Part shown: positions 1 to 5,780 of the stretch, one piece after another
Layout: each line of letters begins with the position of its first letter
Numbering within the stretch: position 1 is the first letter of the stretch
DNA from: Ilumatobacteraceae bacterium
Lineage (GTDB): Bacteria > Actinomycetota > Acidimicrobiia > Acidimicrobiales > Ilumatobacteraceae
Direction: 5' to 3'
Assembly: GCA_016650435.1 (NCBI GenBank)
Contig: JAENVT010000192.1
Location: forward strand, 1-7,242
Length of the DNA stretch: 7,242 nt
Translations under genes and position numbers: made by a program
Notes under the pieces: model-generated
What the model saw: the letters and a program-made list of their open reading frames with translations, nothing else
Told to the model about the DNA's origin: nothing
Databases searched by the model: none

Positions 1-950
1 GCGTGGTGTTGGCGCGGGTTGCGCCAGAGGACAAGCTCCGCATCGCCCGCGCCCTGCAGGCCAGGGGCCACGTCGTCGCAATGACCGGCGACGGCGTGAA
101 CGACGGCCCAGCGCTTCGAGCAGCCGACATCGGCATCGCCATGGGACGCTCGGGGACCGACGTCGCCAGGGAGGCCGCCGACCTCGTGCTCCTCGACGAC
201 GACTTCGCCACCATTGTCGCCGCCGTCGAGCAAGGCCGTGCGACATACTCGAACGTCCACCGATTCCTCACATACCACCTCACCGACAACGTCGCAGAGC
301 TCACCCCGTTCGTGGTCTGGGCGCTGTCGGGCGGTCGGTTCCCGCTCGCTCTCGGAGTGCTGCAGATTCTGGCGCTCGACATCGGGACCGATCTCCTCCC
401 CGCCCTCGCGCTCGGTGCGGAGGCGCCCAACCCAGGCGCGTTGGAGCACCCACCGATGGGTCGCCACCTCATCGACGGCGCGCTGCTACGCCGGGTGTTC
501 GGTGTGCTCGGCCCCACCGAGGCCGCGATGGAGATGGCCGCGTTCATCGCCGCGTTGATGGCCGCCGGTTGGCGACCCGGCGAGAGCTTCCCGACCGGAA
601 GGGCTCTCCTCGCTGCGTCCGGTGCTGCGTTCGCAGCCGTGGTCCTCGGACAAATGGCCAACGCGTTCGCCTGCCGCAGCGCCACCCGATGGCCCGGATC
701 AGTCGGATGGACCGGAAACCGACTCCTGCTCGGCGCGGTCACGATCGAGCTGGCCATCCTTGCCGGGTTCTTGTTGATCCCGCCGGTGGCCTCCATCCTC
801 GAGCACGCGGCACCCCCCACCGCCGGGCTCGCGGTCGCCTTGCTCACCGCGCCGGCCGTGCTCGCCGCCGACGCGCTGCACAAACGAATCCGCACGCGCC
901 GCCGCAGAGTGCGAGCAGCGAGCGAACGTGCGCTGATCGGCGCACCGTGA
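1..950 (+). CDS. P2-type cation-transporting ATPase, C-terminal part (5' end outside window)
   Basis: This is the C-terminal part of an ion pump of the inner membrane that couples ATP hydrolysis to cation transport. The reading frame is open at the left edge (codons in register with base 3), so the A-domain, the DKTGT phosphorylation site and the first membrane helices are missing. Visible are the end of the P-domain with the hinge motif [10 protein letters not shown] (residues 29-38 of the visible part) and then a membrane domain of about six hydrophobic segments, matching the cation ATPase C-terminal domain. The helix reading [14 protein letters not shown] (from about residue 125) corresponds to M6 of P2 ATPases. 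Its D-x2-TD pattern resembles Na,K-ATPase (D..TD) more than SERCA (N..TD). The tail is Arg-rich and cytosolic. The stop overlaps the start of the SulP gene (GTGA), so the two are probably one operon. The family is secure; the ion is not known. Confidence 0.93.
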   Translation, partial: VVLARVAPEDKLRIARALQARGHVVAMTGDGVNDGPALRAADIGIAMGRSGTDVAREAADLVLLDDDFATIVAAVEQGRATYSNVHRFLTYHLTDNVAELTPFVVWALSGGRFPLALGVLQILALDIGTDLLPALALGAEAPNPGALEHPPMGRHLIDGALLRRVFGVLGPTEAAMEMAAFIAALMAAGWRPGESFPTGRALLAASGAAFAAVVLGQMANAFACRSATRWPGSVGWTGNRLLLGAVTIELAILAGFLLIPPVASILEHAAPPTAGLAVALLTAPAVLAADALHKRIRTRRRRVRAASERALIGAP

Positions 951-2617
951 CCGGCCTTCTTCCGGGGCTCGCCGTGTTGCGGCGTTACCGGATCGGATGG
1001 TTGCGTGCGGACCTGGTGGCGGGATTGACGGTGGGGGCCATGCTGATCCCGCAGTCGATGGCCTACGCCGAACTGGCGGGCCTGGCCCCGCAGTTTGGGT
1101 TCTACGCGGTGATCGGCGCGCTGATTGTCTACGCACTCGTGGGCACCAGCCGCCACCTGGGTGTCGGACCGGAGCCGGGGACCGCGATCCTGGCCGCCGC
1201 CGGAGTCGGAGCGATCGCCGGAGGGGACCCAGAGCGCTACGTCACGTTGATGGCCGCTCTGGCCCTCGTGGTGTCTGGGATCTGCCTCCTCGGAGCGGTG
1301 GCACGGCTCGGCTTCCTAGCATCGCTTTTGTCGAAGCCCGTGCTGGTCGGCTACATCACCGGTGTTGGGCTCACACTGCTCAGCAGCCAGATCGCCGGTT
1401 TCACGGGCGTCGCGATCACGAGCGAGACGTTCTTTCCCCGCTTCGAGGAGTTGGTGGCCGAGTTCGGTGATGTCGACGGAGGCACGTTGGCCCTGGCCGC
1501 CGGGACGCTGGCGCTCATTCTCGTGCTCAGACGAGCCGCGCCCCGTGTGCCGGGCGCCCTGTTGGGCGTCGTGTCGGCCACGGTGGTCGTTGCCCTGTTC
1601 GCCCTCGACCAACGCGGCATCTCGGTGGTCGGGCAAATCCCGGCCGGACTTCCGATCCCAGGCCTCCCCGACGTCTCGGTCGGCGACCTCGCGCACCTGC
1701 TGCCGGTGGCGGCCGGCATCGCGCTCGTCGGCTTCAGCGACAATGTGCTCACTGCCCGCGCCATCGCTGCCGGGCGGGGCTACCGGATCGATGCCAATCA
1801 GGAGCTGTTGGCGCTCGGTCTCACGAACTTGTCATCCGGACTGTCGCATGGGTTCCCCGTCTCGTCCAGTGCCAGCCGGACAGCGGTGCCGGCCTCGCTG
1901 GGCAGTAAGACGCAGTTGGTGTCGCTGGTCGGCGCATCCTTCGTCGTCGTGGCACTGCTGGCAATGCGCCCGCTGCTGGCGGAGATCCCGCGGGCGGCGC
2001 TCGCCGCCGTTATCGTCTCGGCGGCGATCGTCATCATCGACGTGGCCGGGTATCGCAGCCTGTGGAAGGTGAGCCGGGAGGAGTTCGTCGTAGCCGTCGT
2101 CGCCGCGCTCGGCGTGATCGTGTTCGGGGTGCTGGTCGGCGTGCTCGTCGCCGTAGTCATTTCGGTCGTCGTCGCGCTCTATCGGATCGCCCGACCGCAC
2201 GACGCCGTCCTCGGCGACTATCTGGACGCCGACGGCTGGGTCGATGTCGGCGCCTACCCGGAGGCAGTCACAGAGCCGGGGCTTCTCGTCTACCGATTCG
2301 ACGCCCCGCTGTTCTTCGTCAACGCCGACCGCTTCGCGGAGCGCGTCGAACAGGCCCTGTCAGACAATCCGGGTCAGGAGGAGTGGCTGGTGCTCGATTT
2401 CGAAGGCGTGGGCGCCCTCGATGCAACCGCTCTCGACATGCTGGTCGAGCTCGTCGCGCGGGTTGACGAACTCGGGGTGAAGGTGGTCGGGGTCGCCCGG
2501 GCGAACGACCGGGTTCTGGCCCGGCTCGCGCTAGCCGCACTCCTCGAACCGAGCGGACCGCTACGGGTGTTCCCGACTATCAACGGCGCCGTCAGGGCCT
2601 TCCGGCAGCGCGGCTGA
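947..2617 (+). CDS. SulP family anion transporter with C-terminal STAS domain
   Basis: An inner-membrane transporter of the SulP/SLC26 family, which moves sulfate, bicarbonate or other small anions. The open frame extends upstream to 569, but that part lies inside the ATPase gene. The GTG at 947 overlaps the ATPase stop as GTGA, puts the start just before the family's N-terminus, and gives 556 residues, a normal SulP length. The conserved first-helix signature [12 protein letters not shown] is at residues 34-45. Many hydrophobic segments follow to about residue 420, then a cytoplasmic STAS domain at about 440-550, with [18 protein letters not shown] and [16 protein letters not shown] (from residue 484) typical of SulP STAS domains. 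No Shine-Dalgarno sequence stands out, which fits translational coupling to the ATPase. The transported anion cannot be told from sequence. A sulfate or bicarbonate role would be guesswork. Confidence 0.93.
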   Translation: MTGLLPGLAVLRRYRIGWLRADLVAGLTVGAMLIPQSMAYAELAGLAPQFGFYAVIGALIVYALVGTSRHLGVGPEPGTAILAAAGVGAIAGGDPERYVTLMAALALVVSGICLLGAVARLGFLASLLSKPVLVGYITGVGLTLLSSQIAGFTGVAITSETFFPRFEELVAEFGDVDGGTLALAAGTLALILVLRRAAPRVPGALLGVVSATVVVALFALDQRGISVVGQIPAGLPIPGLPDVSVGDLAHLLPVAAGIALVGFSDNVLTARAIAAGRGYRIDANQELLALGLTNLSSGLSHGFPVSSSASRTAVPASLGSKTQLVSLVGASFVVVALLAMRPLLAEIPRAALAAVIVSAAIVIIDVAGYRSLWKVSREEFVVAVVAALGVIVFGVLVGVLVAVVISVVVALYRIARPHDAVLGDYLDADGWVDVGAYPEAVTEPGLLVYRFDAPLFFVNADRFAERVEQALSDNPGQEEWLVLDFEGVGALDATALDMLVELVARVDELGVKVVGVARANDRVLARLALAALLEPSGPLRVFPTINGAVRAFRQRG

Positions 2618-2633
2618 GCAGAGGGTGGCAAAT

Positions 2634-2648
2634 ATGACCGAAGCCCCT
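2634..2648 (+). promoter_or_regulatory. DosR-box-like motif upstream of zinc-finger gene
   Basis: ATGACCGAAGCCCCT shares TGAC-N2-AAGCCCCT with the motif at 4240-4254 and ends 35 nt before the ATG at 2684; the other copy ends 34 nt before its ATG. On its own it matches the DosR core GGGACTWWAGTCCC at only 9 of 14 positions, so the support comes mainly from the shared sequence and spacing. Its CCCCT could also pair with AGGGG at 2666-2670, so a hairpin or SulP terminator is an alternative reading. Confidence 0.4.
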
Positions 2649-2683
2649 ACCGATGCTCGGCGACGAGGGGTGAGGATGAATGC

Positions 2684-2923
2684 ATGACAGACGGAGCGCA
2701 CGTCCACCAATGCCCGTACTGTGAGCTCAAGTTCCTGTTTGCGAACGAGGTCAAGGGCCACGTCGTTGCCGATCACCCATCACACGCTGTCTCATACGTC
2801 GGCATGACCACGACGGAGCTCGAGCATCGGGTGCGGCGCACCAAGTTGCCCGACGCTGCGCAACCGAACGATCTGTCGAAGGAGACTGCAGTGAACCACG
2901 GATACTGGCATCACCGCGATTGA
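2684..2923 (+). CDS. Small single C2H2 zinc-finger protein
   Basis: A 79-residue cytosolic protein of unknown function. Residues 10-31 read C-x2-C-x12-H-x4-H (Cys10, Cys13, His26, His31), with a Phe at 17 inside the finger, a plausible classical C2H2 zinc-binding unit. The rest is charged and polar (ELEHRVRRTK, DLSKETAVNHG), with no membrane segment or signal peptide. The ATG at 2684 follows a purine-rich, SD-like stretch at 2666-2675 (AGGGGTGAGG); an ATG at 2676 in another frame stops after three codons. A single finger rarely gives specific DNA binding alone, so it may act as a partner protein, nucleic-acid binder or zinc/redox sensor. Related small proteins occur in actinobacterial stress clusters as far as I recall, but I do not know a characterised member. 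The gene is separated from SulP by 66 nt that include a possible regulatory box. Confidence 0.8.
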   Translation: MTDGAHVHQCPYCELKFLFANEVKGHVVADHPSHAVSYVGMTTTELEHRVRRTKLPDAAQPNDLSKETAVNHGYWHHRD

Positions 2924-3171
2924 AACCACGCTCGGGGCGGAGGATTCTGGCTGTGAATGACGCATGACGGCTCGTGTTCTGGGCGGCTGGTCGACCTGGT
3001 CGGCGGGTACGACCACCACGGGGCACGGTGCGTCCAGCAGCAGCCGGAATAACTCAATCCTCGACCCGCCTGCCCCGATCTCGCACCCGGCCGGCGCGCC
3101 GGGAGGACGGATACACGCCGTGACGTTCTCCCCTTGCGGAACCTCGCGACAAACGCCAGCGTGGAAAGAGG
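2924..3171. other. Gene-poor stretch between zinc-finger gene and small ORF
   Basis: No convincing gene is seen here. The plus-strand frame open from 2964 reads as low-complexity Ser/Thr/Pro/Gly sequence and has no good start. On the minus strand, about 3000-3050 encodes RLLLDAPCPVVVVPA, which resembles the C-terminal strand of universal stress (UspA) proteins, but no start codon and no ATP-binding G-x2-G-x9-G pattern lies in that frame upstream. GTGACGTTCTCCCC at 3120-3133 is a weak third relative of the boxes at 2634 and 4240. Confidence 0.4.
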
Positions 3172-3181
3172 AGGAGGTGAT
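3172..3181 (+). promoter_or_regulatory. Near-perfect Shine-Dalgarno sequence
   Basis: AGGAGGTGAT is complementary over all ten bases to the usual 16S rRNA 3' tail. It is preceded by more purines (AAGAGG) and lies 8 nt (from AGGAGG) before the GTG at 3186. It is the strongest ribosome-binding site in the window and decides the start of the small ORF rather than of the longer overlapping frame open from 3134. Confidence 0.85.
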
Positions 3182-3185
3182 ATTG

Positions 3186-3359
3186 GTGAAGACCGCGATT
3201 CGACCACCACTGGCGCCCGTCGCGCACGACGCCTACCTATTGCGGCGCCTGCTCGACCAATTGGAGAACGAACCCGGCAGCGTGCTGGCCTCACGTCGCG
3301 AGGCCGCGGCCATGTCCCTCTCATCGAGTTACTCGACTTTGACGAGTTCAAGGCAGTGA
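3186..3359 (+). CDS. Small ORF (57 aa) translationally coupled to GNAT gene
   Basis: A short ORF of unknown function, supported mainly by the near-perfect ribosome-binding site 8 nt before its GTG start. Residues 14-29 (HDAYLLRRLLDQLENE) could form an amphipathic helix; the C-terminal 15 residues are Ser/Thr-rich and look less protein-like. There is no membrane segment and no known motif. Its stop codon overlaps a GTG at 3356 (GTGA) that starts the acetyltransferase frame, the same arrangement as the ATPase/SulP pair. Two readings are possible: a small leader or partner protein whose translation feeds the GNAT gene, or the true N-terminus of a longer GNAT protein separated from it by a frameshift near 3312-3322. 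In the second case the neighbouring frame (LIELLDFDEFKAVIE) would continue the protein. Confidence 0.5.
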   Translation: MKTAIRPPLAPVAHDAYLLRRLLDQLENEPGSVLASRREAAAMSLSSSYSTLTSSRQ

Positions 3360-3979
3360 TTGAGCGGGCGGTGACACCGTGGACCGACCGACTGACGACA
3401 CACCGAGTGACGAATCGGACGACGAAAATCAACGACGCCCGGGTCCACCTGCACACCCTCCGCGACGGTGGACGGATCCTTGTTCGCGCGTTGCGAGCCG
3501 ACGACCGCAACGAGATGGCCGCCCGATACGAGGAGCTGTCGCCGGCCTCGCGACGGTTGCGGTTCTTCAACGCCCCCAAGCACCTCTCCGGACGACTGCT
3601 CGACTACCTCGTCGACGTCGATGGACTGAATCGGTTCGCCTTGGGAGCGCAAGCAATCGACGAGCCCGGACACCCGGGGGTGGGCGTGGCCCGCTACGCC
3701 CGTGACCGCAACGACCCGTCCACCGCCGAAGCGGCCGTCACCGTGCTCGACTCGCATTGCAACCGCGGCATCGGGACGATCCTGCTGACCTCTCTCGCCG
3801 ATGAGGCCCTCGCGCGCGGCATCACCACTTTCACTGCCAGTGTGATGTGGGAGAACCAGGTCCTGCTCGATTCGCTCCGTGCGATCGGCGCCGTGGTGGT
3901 GCCCGACGAGCCCGGCGTCGCAGCGGTGAGCGTCGAATTGCCTCTCGACAGCAAAGAGTTCGTCGGATCGGCGCTGTAG
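3356..3979 (+). CDS. GNAT family N-acetyltransferase
   Basis: A cytosolic enzyme predicted to transfer an acetyl group from acetyl-CoA to an amine, either a protein lysine or a small molecule. The frame is open from 3134, but residues encoded before about 3315 look non-coding in this frame. I chose the GTG at 3356 because it overlaps the upstream ORF's stop and gives 207 residues, a usual single-domain GNAT length; GTGs at 3371 and 3407 are alternatives. The domain begins near RILVRALRADDRNEM and continues with LSPASRRLRFFNAPKHLS, typical of a bacterial GNAT group also found as a domain in protein acetyltransferases. The strand AVTVLD followed by NRGIGT (residues 136-141) is motif A, the R/Q-x2-G-x-G/A pyrophosphate-binding loop. 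TFTASVMWENQVLLDSLRAIGA matches the later strand-helix with the usual N-x3-L..LG pattern. The substrate is unknown. Known mycobacterial relatives with this domain acetylate protein lysines, but family membership alone does not establish that here. Confidence 0.88.
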   Translation: MIERAVTPWTDRLTTHRVTNRTTKINDARVHLHTLRDGGRILVRALRADDRNEMAARYEELSPASRRLRFFNAPKHLSGRLLDYLVDVDGLNRFALGAQAIDEPGHPGVGVARYARDRNDPSTAEAAVTVLDSHCNRGIGTILLTSLADEALARGITTFTASVMWENQVLLDSLRAIGAVVVPDEPGVAAVSVELPLDSKEFVGSAL

Positions 3980-4239
3980 CGGGTGATACACGCCGTGGCT
4001 GTTCGCTTGGGTGCTGCGCGACTCGGCGCGATGTTCACCGACAGCCGTCGTCGCGACGGCTGAGCAGCGTGCCGAAAAACGTCAAGTTGCGCTTCCGAGT
4101 CGCATAGCGCTGTGCCGCGGTAGGCCGGTTGCACGAACGTGGCGCCGAGCAATGAACGATAGACATCGCGCTTTCCGATCACGCGCAAGGTCACTGGTGG
4201 GAGGCACTGGCCTGAATCAAAAGTGTCTGATTGACGGTT
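3980..4239. other. Intergenic stretch before the GT4 gene
   Basis: Together with the promoter-like segment to 4288, this gap of about 300 nt has no convincing gene. A plus-strand frame from 4011 and the minus-strand frame from 4617 to 3694 both cross it but show no family signature and run into real genes as antisense or out-of-frame sequence. The recognisable elements are the hairpin at 4042-4062 and, just beyond, the DosR-like box at 4240. A/T content rises from about 4205 onward, as expected near a promoter. Confidence 0.5.
4042..4062 (+). terminator. Strong stem-loop, possible GNAT terminator
   Basis: CAGCCGTCG / TCG / CGACGGCTG forms a perfect 9-bp GC-rich stem with a 3-nt loop, 63 nt after the GNAT stop. 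No U-tract follows (AGCAGCGTGCC), so it is not a classical Rho-independent terminator. U-poor hairpins are often proposed as terminators in high-GC actinobacteria. Confidence 0.5.
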
Positions 4240-4254
4240 GTGACTTAAGCCCCT
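4240..4254 (+). promoter_or_regulatory. DosR/DevR-box-like motif upstream of GT4 gene
   Basis: GTGACTTAAGCCCC matches the published mycobacterial DosR core GGGACTWWAGTCCC at 12 of 14 positions (mismatches at core positions 2 and 10+4). The flanking bases of the 20-nt consensus match poorly (1 of 6). Its centre is about 42 nt before the ATG at 4289, the usual DosR position relative to a transcription start, and a TANNNT hexamer lies between. A related motif precedes the zinc-finger gene. Confidence 0.55.
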
Positions 4255-4276
4255 TCTTTGGATATCGGGGATTTCG

Positions 4277-4282
4277 TACGCT
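4277..4282 (+). promoter_or_regulatory. Candidate -10 element for leaderless GT4 transcript
   Basis: TACGCT fits the actinobacterial TANNNT -10 pattern. Six bases separate it from the A of the ATG at 4289, so transcription starting on the ATG itself would give a leaderless mRNA. This agrees with the lack of any Shine-Dalgarno sequence before this start. No good -35 hexamer is present at normal spacing; the DosR-like box occupies that region. Confidence 0.4.
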
Positions 4283-4288
4283 CGAAAC

Positions 4289-5509
4289 ATGGAACGGTTC
4301 GAGGCATTGTGCCCAGCGGTCCAGTTCCCGGACCAGCGGGTTGAAGCAGAGCATTCGCAGTCAGTACTCGGCCGGCCGCTGAACTTCATCCTGGTGAGCA
4401 CGTACCCACCGACGAAATGCGGATTGGCAACATACACGGCGAATCTGCGCGGCGCACTCCAAGCCGGCGGCGCGTTCGCTCGCGTCATCAGATTGCTCGA
4501 CTCGCGCGAGTCCTCGCCAACCGCGAACCGCGAGGTCGTTGCTGACTGGCGCCCTAATGATCCCCACGGTCTGGACGCGGCTATCTCGGCGACACGTGAT
4601 TGCGATGTGGTGATCATCCAGCACGAATTCGGTATCTACCCCGGAAAGGACGGTGAGGATTTGCTCGATTTCGTGGACGGCTGCGATCGCCCGATCGTGA
4701 CGGTGTTGCACACCGTTCTGGAAAACCCGACTCCTCACCAGGCACGCATCGTCGAAGCGCTTGCAAGGAGATCCGGACAACTCGTCATCCACACTGCTGT
4801 AGCTCGAGATCGACTTCTGGCTGTGCACGACCTCGATCCGAAACTAGTCCACGTCATTCCGCATGGTGCGGCACCGAACATCACGGGCGAACGCTCGATC
4901 ATCGCGGCCGAACCCTTGATGCTCACGTGGGGTCTGCTCGGTCCGGGAAAGGGCATCGAGTACGGCATCGAAGCGGTTGCCATCTTGCGTGACCAGGGTT
5001 TGGACGTCCGATACGTCGTCGCCGGCGCGACCCACCCGAACGTGTACGCCAACGACGGCGAGCGCTATCGAGAGCAACTCTACGAACTCGCCCGAGAACG
5101 AGGCGTCGCGGATCTCGTTGTCTTCGACGGCGCCTATCGGGATCGGGCATCATTGCAGGCGATCGTGCGCAGCGCGTCGATCGTGCTCCTGCCGTACGAT
5201 TCGAAGGCCCAGGTGACTTCTGGCGTCCTGGTCGAAGCGCTCGCTGCAGGCAAGCCGGTTGTCGCGACCGCCTTCTCGCACGCGGTCGAACTCACTCGGA
5301 CGGGAGCAGTCGCTGTGGTCGACCGCGGCTCTGCGGATAGCTGTGCCCGAATCATCGCGCGAATCGTCACCGATTCGGGACTGCGCAAGATGATGGAAAA
5401 CGCCGCTCGGATCGAAGGGGCCCGCTACGACTGGTCTGCGGTCGCTCGGCAATACACCGTCCTCGCCCGGGCCTCGCAGCAGCGACCGATACCGGTCCTG
5501 ACCACGTGA
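4289..5509 (+). CDS. Family 4 glycosyltransferase (GT-B fold)
   Basis: A cytosolic or membrane-associated retaining glycosyltransferase of family GT4, 406 residues, moving a sugar from a nucleotide-sugar donor to an unknown acceptor. The N-terminal Rossmann domain starts at residues 31-53 with NFILVSTYPPTKCGLATYT, including the glycine-rich loop of GT4 enzymes. A linker leads to LTWGLLGPGKGIEYGIEAV (about residue 210), the usual start of the donor-binding domain. QVTSGVLVEALAAGKPVVAT follows; this is the E-x7-E region, with Gln308 in place of the first Glu and Glu316 retained. I recall the Q form in this GT4 subgroup, so it need not mean loss of function. The ATG at 4289 gives about 30 residues before the fold and has no ribosome-binding site; leaderless translation would explain this. 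The stop overlaps a GTG and ATG (GTGATG) that open a decayed gene. Nearby GH130 genes suggest a mannose-containing product, which is inference. Confidence 0.92.
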   Translation: MERFEALCPAVQFPDQRVEAEHSQSVLGRPLNFILVSTYPPTKCGLATYTANLRGALQAGGAFARVIRLLDSRESSPTANREVVADWRPNDPHGLDAAISATRDCDVVIIQHEFGIYPGKDGEDLLDFVDGCDRPIVTVLHTVLENPTPHQARIVEALARRSGQLVIHTAVARDRLLAVHDLDPKLVHVIPHGAAPNITGERSIIAAEPLMLTWGLLGPGKGIEYGIEAVAILRDQGLDVRYVVAGATHPNVYANDGERYREQLYELARERGVADLVVFDGAYRDRASLQAIVRSASIVLLPYDSKAQVTSGVLVEALAAGKPVVATAFSHAVELTRTGAVAVVDRGSADSCARIIARIVTDSGLRKMMENAARIEGARYDWSAVARQYTVLARASQQRPIPVLTT

Positions 5510-5780
5510 TGGGCGACGACGCGGCCCTCGTCATGGCCAGCACCGACCTACCGGGCCTCACGCTTGCGCCGTTGGCAGCCAGGCTGGATGGGGTGGGCAT
5601 CGTCGAGCACGCCCGCGCGGCCACGCCAACGGCGGATTCCGGACACTGCACCGATGACTCCGGGCGTCCGCTCACGGGGGCTGCGTTCGAGGGTTTGACG
5701 CCGACGGCCCGAACGTCAACGAAGGCACCGAGTCGGCGATCGGATTTGATTGGCACGACGGTGGCCTCGGTGCCAGCTCC
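5506..5780 (+). pseudogene. Collapsed remnant of a GT4-linked, glycosidase-like gene
   Basis: Two fragments of what looks like one protein family lie here in different frames. In the frame starting at GTG 5506 (overlapping the GT4 stop), residues to about 5672 read LAPLAARLDGVGIVEHARAA, then SGHCTDDSGRPL. This resembles the N-terminus, with its EHA...GxCxDD pattern, of proteins of about 350-400 residues that I recall being encoded directly after such GT4 genes. From about 5676, in the next frame, GFDADGPNVNEGTESAIGF resembles that family's C-terminal DG-N-N-GxES motif. The middle 250 or more residues are absent. The simplest reading is an internal deletion plus frameshift. The alternative is a 101-residue protein read straight through from 5506 to 5811, but its second half (TPTARTSTKAPSRRSD) looks out of frame and it would overlap the end of the convergent GH130 gene. 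The family match is from memory and unverified. Confidence 0.5.
5724..5774. repeat. Inverted repeat between convergent GT4 and GH130 genes
   Basis: GGCACCGAG (5724-5732) and CTCGGTGCC (5766-5774) are perfect 9-bp inverted arms separated by 33 nt, just outside the 3' end of the minus-strand GH130 gene. A bidirectional terminator is conceivable, but the long loop and absence of T-tracts make this weak. Confidence 0.25.

Noticed and set aside
569..946. N-terminal extension of the SulP frame to the first possible start
   Set aside because: It lies fully inside the ATPase gene, is Arg/Pro-rich out-of-frame sequence, and the GTG at 947 gives a normal SulP N-terminus with a GTGA overlap.
3134..3355. 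N-terminal extension of the GNAT frame from TTG 3134
   Set aside because: No ribosome site, Arg-rich sequence unlike coding DNA up to about 3315, and the strong Shine-Dalgarno at 3172 serves another frame. The last part (3318-3355) could be real only if a frameshift is present.
2911..3579. Minus-strand frame of 222 codons
   Set aside because: Composition (Arg/Ser/Pro) is that of an antisense shadow and it overlaps the GNAT domain; no motif.
4231..4266. TTGACG at 4231 as a sigma-70-type -35 with GATATC as -10
   Set aside because: Spacing to any TATAAT-like hexamer is wrong (more than 20 nt to GATATC), and the DosR-like box plus TACGCT explains the region better.
3694..4617. Minus-strand frame of 307 codons crossing the GNAT/GT4 gap
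   Set aside because: Both ends are antisense to real genes; the middle part has no recognisable family and no start with a ribosome site.
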